Shown here: piece by piece, positions 1 through 4,485 of the stretch
Numbering within the stretch: position 1 is the first letter of the stretch
How the letters are laid out: every line of letters starts with the position of its first letter
Source of the DNA: an uncultured Porphyromonadaceae bacterium
Lineage (GTDB): Bacteria > Bacteroidota > Bacteroidia > Bacteroidales > Muribaculaceae
DNA: 7,585 bases
Assembly (NCBI GenBank): GCA_902475285.1
Contig: CABRZA010000121.1
Location: 1-7,585, forward strand
Direction of reading: 5' to 3'
Notes under the pieces: model-generated
Databases searched by the model: none
Told to the model about the DNA's origin: nothing
The model's input: only the letters and a program-made list of their open reading frames with translations
Translations under genes and position numbers: made by a program

Positions 1-31
1 CGCTGGTAAGACGCTTGTTCGTAATGGCCTG

Positions 32-63
32 CAAATTTACGCCTTTTTTCCCGTCACTGCAAA
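32..63 (-). promoter_or_regulatory. Leftward Bacteroidetes-type promoter for a gene outside the window
   Basis: On the minus strand a TTTG (complement of 60-63) is followed after exactly 20 nt by TAAATTTG (complement of 32-39). This fits the known Bacteroides sigma-ABfr consensus TTTG-N19-21-TAnnTTTG at every defined base. Transcription would start near position 25 and run left out of the window, so a divergent gene should begin just beyond position 1. The match is direct; promoter activity is inferred. Confidence 0.6.
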
Positions 64-82
64 TTTTATTCTCTTTTTTTCG

Positions 83-90
83 TATTTTTG
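83..90 (+). promoter_or_regulatory. Candidate -7 element for the B3/4-yciO operon
   Basis: TATTTTTG fits the Bacteroidetes -7 consensus TAnnTTTG completely and lies 23 bp before the ATG at 114, which would leave a leader of roughly 15-20 nt. No good TTTG -33 box lies at the expected distance; the region there is T-rich (64-80). It is back to back with the leftward promoter at 32-63, so the two may compete or share control. Confidence 0.4.
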
Positions 91-113
91 CCTGCGAAAC
101 AAGTTCTCAGCAT

Positions 114-782
114 ATGGAAATTCTTTTCGACGATGATATACGCCGTGCCGCGCCGGCCTACGAAATGCTTCTTGTTGAGGCCGATGTGACAAACGGTCCC
201 ACCACCGACGCGCTGTGGAACGAGATCGAGCTGGCTTGCGCCGACATCCGTGCCCGTTATCCCATGGAGCAGGTGCGGCGCCGCCCGGCAATCGACGCAA
301 CGCGTGCCGCCTACAAGGCCTGCGGCAAGGACCCCAACCGCTATCGCCCCAGCGCCGAAGCCCTGTGCCGCCGTGCCGTAAAGGGCCTCGACCTCTACCG
401 CTCGTTGGCGGTAATCGACCTTATAAACCTCCTGTCGCTGCTCACGGGGCACTCCATAGGCGGATTCGACACCGACCGCATTGCCGGAACGACGCTGACA
501 CTGGGTGTAGGCGCCGAAGGCGAGCCCTACCAAGCAATAGGCCGTGGCGAGCTCAACATAGCCGGACTGCCCGTGTGGCGCGATGCTGTGGGCGGCATAG
601 GCACGCCTACATCCGACAACGAGCGCACAAAGCTTTCCGAAGCCACGCGGCACCTTACGATGACGGTCAACTTCTACGGCCCGGGCGAACATACGGCGGG
701 CGCCGTCGAGGAGCTCGTTTTCCGCCTCCTCCGCGAATATGCTTCGGCCACCGACATACGCACCTCATACCACATGCCATGA
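114..782 (+). CDS. B3/4 domain protein (PheRS beta editing-domain homologue)
   Basis: A 222-residue protein that matches the stand-alone B3/4 family, whose fold is that of the editing region of the phenylalanyl-tRNA synthetase beta chain. Members are thought to act on tRNA or related ligands, but the function of this branch is not established. The family landmarks are visible: RAAYKACGKDPNRYRPSAEA at about 64-83, then RR-VKG and a hydrophobic run VIDLINLLSLLTG near 100-112, GG-D near 116-119, and the late block GTPTSDNERTKLSEAT at 163-178. There is no signal peptide, so it should be cytoplasmic. The ATG at 114 is chosen because homology begins there and a -7 box sits at 83-90; the open frame runs back to an ATG at 15, but those 33 residues look like translated promoter. 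No Shine-Dalgarno sequence is present, as is usual in Bacteroidetes. The stop overlaps the start of the next gene (ATGA, 779-782), implying translational coupling. Confidence 0.85.
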   Translation: MEILFDDDIRRAAPAYEMLLVEADVTNGPTTDALWNEIELACADIRARYPMEQVRRRPAIDATRAAYKACGKDPNRYRPSAEALCRRAVKGLDLYRSLAVIDLINLLSLLTGHSIGGFDTDRIAGTTLTLGVGAEGEPYQAIGRGELNIAGLPVWRDAVGGIGTPTSDNERTKLSEATRHLTMTVNFYGPGEHTAGAVEELVFRLLREYASATDIRTSYHMP

Positions 783-1390
783 ATATATTCAAATCATTGG
801 GCGCCACGGCCGACAACCGCGCCATTGCTCACGCCGTCGACGCACTCCGCGACGGGCAGGTGATAATATATCCGACCGATACTTTCTATGCCTTCGGCTG
901 CGATGCCCTAAACAACCGCGCCATAGAGCGCCTCTGCCGCATCAAGGACATAAATCCCGACAAACAGCTGCTCTCGGTGGTGGTCGACTCGCTGAGCACG
1001 GGCGCCGAGTATGCCCGCATCGACAACCGCGCCTTCCGTTATCTCAAAGACTACCTTCCGGGGCCCTTCACTTTCGTCCTTCCCGCCGCCACGAAGTTGC
1101 CGAAGGCTTTCAAAGGCCGCAAGAGCGTGGGTCTGCGTCTGCCCGACAGTGTCTTTGCCCGCGCACTTGCCCAGGAGTTCGGAGCGCCGATACTTACATC
1201 GTCGGTCACTGCCGACGACATCGACATTGCCAACCCCGAAGCCATAGCCATGCACTTCGGCCATCTGCGCGATATTGCCCTTCTTGTCGACGCCGGCGAA
1301 GGCGGAAGAGAAGGCAGCACCGTGGTCGACCTAACCGATAGCACTTCACCCGAAATACTCCGCCAAGGAGTGGGCGAAATAGAGTTTTGA
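779..1390 (+). CDS. Sua5/YciO/YrdC-family protein, YciO-like
   Basis: A 203-residue cytoplasmic protein of the YrdC fold. True members (TsaC/Sua5) make threonylcarbamoyl-AMP from threonine, bicarbonate and ATP for t6A37 modification of ANN-decoding tRNAs. The nucleotide-binding start is clear (VIIYPTDTFYAFGCDALNN, about 28-46), as are PGPFTFVLPA at 94-103, VGLRLPD at 117-123 and a C-terminal STVVDLTD...LRQGVGEIEF. However, the KxR and SxN signatures that mark TsaC/Sua5 are not intact: K56-D-I58 lacks the arginine, and S141-S-V143 lacks the asparagine. The overall wording (for example IDNRAFRYLK-YLPGPFTFVL) is closest to E. coli YciO, from memory. Automated annotation will probably say L-threonylcarbamoyladenylate synthase; I would call it YciO-like with uncertain activity. 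The ATG at 779 is set by homology and by the 4-bp ATGA overlap with the B3/4 gene; the longer upstream frame is a shadow of that gene. A terminator follows seven bases after the stop. Confidence 0.88.
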   Translation: MNIFKSLGATADNRAIAHAVDALRDGQVIIYPTDTFYAFGCDALNNRAIERLCRIKDINPDKQLLSVVVDSLSTGAEYARIDNRAFRYLKDYLPGPFTFVLPAATKLPKAFKGRKSVGLRLPDSVFARALAQEFGAPILTSSVTADDIDIANPEAIAMHFGHLRDIALLVDAGEGGREGSTVVDLTDSTSPEILRQGVGEIEF

Positions 1391-1396
1391 AAGCAC

Positions 1397-1425
1397 AAAA
1401 AAACCTCCCCGTGGGGAGGTTTTTT
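1397..1425. terminator. Bidirectional intrinsic terminator between convergent genes
   Basis: A perfect 7-bp GC-rich stem (CCTCCCC at 1404-1410 with GGGGAGG at 1413-1419) is flanked by A7 at 1397-1403 and T6 at 1420-1425. Read rightward it ends the B3/4-yciO operon; read leftward it ends the 911-residue protein gene, whose stop is at 1444-1446. The 2-nt gap means the innermost C-G pair must open to form the loop. The symmetric A and T tracts make it usable on both strands. Confidence 0.93.
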
Positions 1426-1443
1426 GTGGGGTAGGGTGGCGGA

Positions 1444-4179
1444 TTACTTCACCAGCACCTTGGTGGCCGAGGTGGCGGTGCGGCGGATGTAGAGGCCGGG
1501 CGTAAGATTCTCGGCATTTACTTCTACACCGCGGAGGTCAAAGTAGCGGACAGCGCCTTCTGCCTCGACGTCGATAGCCTCGATGCCGGTCTGGCTGGCC
1601 GGTCTGGCGTATACGCGGGCCTCTTTGAGCTTGATGCCCCAGCCTGCATTGAAGGCCTTAGTGGTGTTGATGGTCACGTTGTCGGCCTTAATGGTGCTGA
1701 GATCGTCGTTATAGAGGTATTTGCGGGCCGTTACACCTGCGCCACCCTCGCCGTCGGTCACGGTGAAGACGGTGGGCTCTGCGGCGGCACGGCGTTCGGC
1801 GGCAGTACCGGTAACGCTGAGGGTAACGGTGTAGTGTGTGGCCGAGGCACCTTCCCATACGAGCTCTATCATCTCCACTTCGTATACGGAGTCGAGATTG
1901 ATTCCGATAGTGTGCTCTTCGGTTTCGGCGCAGTTGAATTCGAGCTGGGTGCCCTCGTTGCCGTCGATGGCAAACTTGGCGTCGTTGGTAGCCGTCTCGC
2001 TGGCGGTGATGGTGGCCTTGTCGGTCTTGTTGGTGGCAGCGGCGGAGGTGTAGCAGTTGAAGGTCAGTTCGGCTGTTGCGTCGCCGCAGGTGGCAACGAG
2101 TGTGGCGGCACCGCGGCCGGTGAGGGTGATGAAGTCACCGTCGAGGCTGGCGGCGGCAGTGTTGTCGGTAAGGGAGAGTTCGGGTTTCTCGCTGAGGATG
2201 AAATTGCCCTGCTCGTCGACGAGGTAAGCCACGAAGGGCGTCTTGTCATTGCAGGTTGTAATTGTCTTGGGGGCCGAGAGCACGGGACGGACGGCTTCGC
2301 CATAGAACACTTCGGCGCTTTCGTCGCCGGCCTTGAAATCGGAGGTGAAGTCTACGCCGGTCACGCCTCCGTCGTAGGCATACCAGCAATAGGGGTGAAT
2401 GTTGTCGCCTTCTTCGAAGGTCTTGGTGGTGGTCCAGGTGTAGACGCCCTGCTCGTCCTGTTTGTTGACAAGTGAACCGGAATACTCGCCGGCTATGTTA
2501 ACTTCGGGCACGAAGCCTACGATTTGCTCGTGGCCGCTGATGGTGAAGTGGATAGTGATGGTCTTGTCGGTGTTGTATACAAACTCGGCCTTGGTGGACA
2601 CGGGGTTCTGACGGCGGCTGGTGGCTGCGTCTTCGCCCACTTTAAAGGTGTTGTTGAGCAGACCGTTGGCTATGCGCCAAACGTGCGTGGCAACGGCACC
2701 TTCGCGAGGAGTCTTGAAAGTAACCTTGGCTTCGGTAGAAGTGTAGGTTTCACCATTGAGTGTAGCTACGGCTACGAGGGTGTAGGTGTATTCGGTGTTC
2801 TCGGTGAGGCCGGTGAGGCTGATGGGGCTTGCGCTGGCAGTTTCGCCGTTGAGTTTCACTTCAACTTCTGCGCCGTTGAGACCGGCGGGAAGAGTTACGG
2901 TGTAGTTGATTACGGCCGAGTTGAATGTAACGTCGGCAGCTTCGGCTTTGATGGAAGGTTTGAGACCGATGGGCTCGTTGGATGCACCGTAGGTGTAAGT
3001 CTTCATATCGTTGATATCGCTGCCGAGGGCGAAAGCTACGAATGTGTCGAGCCGATCGAATTCATCGCCGTAGTTAAATGTCTGAGTAGTGGTGCAAGTG
3101 TACTTCTCTGCCTCTACTTTCGTGCATGTTTTTTCTTCGAGTGCACCGTTTTTGGCTTTCGTGTTGAATGAGGGAAGAATAGCGCCGGGAACCTTTTCGT
3201 AGCCGATCATTTCAAGCTCAATTGTGAGTGTATTGTCGGCATTGGCGATAAGTTGATAATTGATAGTAACGGGATATTCATTATTACCAGATTTGAAGAT
3301 CTTGTCAACTGCGCCATACCACACGGGTGTAACGGAGGGGTCGCGGAGGGTGGAGAAGGATACTTCTACGGGAGCCGATTCGAGGGTCTTGCCGTTGAGG
3401 GTAGCCTTGGCCACGAGGGAGTGGGTGTACTTGGCGCCGGCGGTGAGGCCTGTGAGAGCTATGGGGCTGGCTGTGGTGGCGTTGCCGTCGAGGAGCACTT
3501 CAACCTCAGCACCCGTAAGGTTCTCGGGAAGGGTGACGGTGTAAGCTATCTCGGCCGAGTTCATGGTGATGTTCTGGGCAGTGGCTGTGATGGCGGGCTT
3601 CTCTTCAGCAGGCTCGAAGTATACATCGGAGATGGCCACTGTCTTGCCGGCAATCGATGTGCCGCCGAAGGTGAAGCAGTAGAGGTTGTCGCCGGCAGCA
3701 ACTGAGTTGAGCACGTTGGCGAAGTTTTCGCGGAGGTTCAGGCGGTAGGTGTGCCATTCATTGTCGCGAACGATCATGTTGCGGAGGTCGGGCTGCAGCT
3801 TTACACCTTTGGATGTGTTGTTGAACTGTATCCAAAGCTCGTTGAGATCCTTGGGGAGGTCGGTTTTGATGGAGAACACCATGTCGTAGTTGCCCGAGCT
3901 GATCTGGGTGAAATCGAATTCGGCGCCTTTGGATTCCCAGCCGCCGCCGAACCAACCTTTGTTGGTGAGGGTGCGCACTTCAGCGCCGCCGTCGGGAGCT
4001 GTTGCATCGTCGACTGTTGCGCCGTTTTCAGGTGTGTAAGTGCCTTCCCAGGCATAGTAGTTGCAGGGAATCTGAACTTCGTCGGCTTTGAGAGCGTCGT
4101 GGCTCAGTACCACATACTTGGTGGCGCCGGCGGAGAATGTTGCTGCCGCGAGAAGGGCGGCTACTAACATTTTTTTCAT
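1444..4179 (-). CDS. Large modular secreted protein with Fn3, discoidin-like and T9SS-type tail
   Basis: A 911-residue exported protein of unknown function, probably a surface or extracellular binding protein. Residues 1-19 form a signal peptide (MKKM, hydrophobic run, AGA cleavage site near 19). About 20-192 is a beta-rich domain resembling galactose-binding/CBM folds (GGWESKGAEFDF, DNEWHTYRLNL, VAISDVYFEP). Residues 195-278 and 407-490 are two similar Fn3-like domains, each followed by a related beta module (about 282-402 and 497-630). About 632-712 is Ig-like. About 714-860 resembles F5/8 type C (discoidin) domains (AKFAIDGNEGTQLEF ... GWGIKLKEARVYA), often glycan-binding. Residues 865-911 are a tail (YFDLRGVEVNAENLTPGLYI, ending KVLVK) of the kind seen on Bacteroidales proteins and related to type IX sorting signals. 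There is no lipobox cysteine and no catalytic domain that I recognise. The leader is A/T-rich with no Shine-Dalgarno sequence. It lies directly downstream of, and co-directional with, a membrane-bound regulator. The modular binding role is inferred. Confidence 0.88.
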   Translation of the reverse strand: MKKMLVAALLAAATFSAGATKYVVLSHDALKADEVQIPCNYYAWEGTYTPENGATVDDATAPDGGAEVRTLTNKGWFGGGWESKGAEFDFTQISSGNYDMVFSIKTDLPKDLNELWIQFNNTSKGVKLQPDLRNMIVRDNEWHTYRLNLRENFANVLNSVAAGDNLYCFTFGGTSIAGKTVAISDVYFEPAEEKPAITATAQNITMNSAEIAYTVTLPENLTGAEVEVLLDGNATTASPIALTGLTAGAKYTHSLVAKATLNGKTLESAPVEVSFSTLRDPSVTPVWYGAVDKIFKSGNNEYPVTINYQLIANADNTLTIELEMIGYEKVPGAILPSFNTKAKNGALEEKTCTKVEAEKYTCTTTQTFNYGDEFDRLDTFVAFALGSDINDMKTYTYGASNEPIGLKPSIKAEAADVTFNSAVINYTVTLPAGLNGAEVEVKLNGETASASPISLTGLTENTEYTYTLVAVATLNGETYTSTEAKVTFKTPREGAVATHVWRIANGLLNNTFKVGEDAATSRRQNPVSTKAEFVYNTDKTITIHFTISGHEQIVGFVPEVNIAGEYSGSLVNKQDEQGVYTWTTTKTFEEGDNIHPYCWYAYDGGVTGVDFTSDFKAGDESAEVFYGEAVRPVLSAPKTITTCNDKTPFVAYLVDEQGNFILSEKPELSLTDNTAAASLDGDFITLTGRGAATLVATCGDATAELTFNCYTSAAATNKTDKATITASETATNDAKFAIDGNEGTQLEFNCAETEEHTIGINLDSVYEVEMIELVWEGASATHYTVTLSVTGTAAERRAAAEPTVFTVTDGEGGAGVTARKYLYNDDLSTIKADNVTINTTKAFNAGWGIKLKEARVYARPASQTGIEAIDVEAEGAVRYFDLRGVEVNAENLTPGLYIRRTATSATKVLVK
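2287..2961 (-). repeat. Internal protein repeat unit 2 (Fn3-like + beta module)
   Basis: Codes for residues 407-631. The Fn3 part (AVINYTVTLPAGLNGAEVEV ... ASPISLTGLTEN ... YTYTLVAVATLNGET) is close to unit 1. The following module is more diverged but keeps the same order of landmarks: VW near its start, NTDKTITIHFTISGHEQIVG, then YTWTTTKTFEEGDN and a hydrophobic strand. It reads as an old tandem duplication in which the linker-like Fn3 domain stayed conserved while the second module drifted. Confidence 0.7.
2962..3597 (-). repeat. Internal protein repeat unit 1 (Fn3-like + beta module)
   Basis: Codes for residues 195-406 of the secreted protein. It starts with an Fn3-like domain (AEIAYTVTLPENLTGAEVEV ... 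ASPIALTGLTAG ... YTHSLVAKATLNGKT) and continues into a module with NADNTLTIELEMIGYEKVPG and YTCTTTQTFNYGDEF. It is the partner of the unit at 2287-2961, offset by about 636 bp (212 codons). The Fn3 halves are still visibly alike in DNA, for example GTGAGGC...ATGGGGCT and CTTCAAC shared near 3441-3510 and 2810-2870. Confidence 0.75.
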
Positions 4180-4263
4180 TTGAATGTTGGTTTTTTTAAG
4201 ATTGATTTGTTCAAGGTATTTATTTGATTATGAGCACTTGAAGGGGGTTATGAGCTGTTTGGT

Positions 4264-4309
4264 TGAGATATCGGTCGAAGTGTGGTACTTGAATTGGCCG
4301 TGAGATATC
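4264..4309. repeat. Paired TGAGATATC repeats upstream of the secreted-protein gene
   Basis: The 9-mer TGAGATATC is present at 4264-4272 and again at 4301-4309, 37 bp apart. Because GATATC is self-complementary, the two copies can also pair as the base of an imperfect hairpin, with GG/CC (4273-4274 with 4298-4299) and AAGT/ACTT (4278-4281 with 4287-4290) inside. Their place, 85-130 bp before the ATG, suits a regulator-binding pair or a leader structure; neither role is shown. Confidence 0.4.
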
Positions 4310-4348
4310 TTCAATCCTCGAAGTTGGTCATAAACGGGTAGAGGTGTC

Positions 4349-4364
4349 GCGCCCTGACGGGCGC
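4349..4364. other. Perfect GC hairpin in the spacer
   Basis: GCGCCC (4349-4354), loop TGAC, then GGGCGC (4359-4364): a perfect 6-bp stem of only G-C pairs. No T-run follows on either strand, so it is not a standard intrinsic terminator. It could stall transcription after the regulator or protect an mRNA end. A weaker stem, GCACC/GGTGC, lies at 4387-4402. Confidence 0.4.
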
Positions 4365-4485
4365 CGGGAGTCGGTCGTGTGTTTGTGCACCGCCGTGGGT
4401 GCGTGCTGATTTTGCCGGGTAAAAGTCAGTTCATTCGGTCTGTTGTCGGGTATGTTTTCGGAATTATTAAACGTATATTATTTGG

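Larger units (their letters stand above)
4180..4485. other. 306-bp spacer between regulator and secreted-protein genes
   Basis: No gene is seen on either strand. The part next to the secreted-protein start (4180-4260) is AT-rich and probably holds its promoter and leader. On the minus strand TACCTTGA (complement of 4211-4218) is only a partial -7 match, with a poor -33 box. In the middle, TGAGATATC occurs twice (4264-4272 and 4301-4309). A GC-rich stretch at about 4340-4410 has two short hairpins (4349-4364; 4387-4402). No hairpin with a U-tract follows the regulator's stop, so read-through from the regulator into the secreted-protein gene is possible. Confidence 0.55.

Noticed and set aside
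15..113. N-terminal extension of the B3/4 protein from the ATG at 15
   Set aside because: The added 33 residues are rich in F and S, match no family feature, and translate the promoter region including the -7 box at 83-90.
1834..4167. Long plus-strand open frames opposite the secreted-protein gene (for example 1834-2475, 2524-3171, 3751-4167)
   Set aside because: Their translations are G-, V- and E-rich low-complexity sequence caused by the codon use of the true minus-strand gene, with no family features.
4349..4364. GC hairpin as the regulator's intrinsic terminator
   Set aside because: No T-tract follows it on the minus strand, so it is recorded only as a hairpin.
4340..4410. GC-rich patch in the spacer as a small RNA or remnant gene
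   Set aside because: There is no open frame with a family feature, no tRNA-like fold and no terminator with it; two short hairpins alone do not support an ncRNA call.
4468..4475. TACGTTTA (minus strand) as a promoter -7 box just after the regulator's stop
   Set aside because: It matches 7 of 8 positions including the free ones, but no TTTG-like box lies 19-21 nt upstream; it is probably chance in AT-rich DNA.
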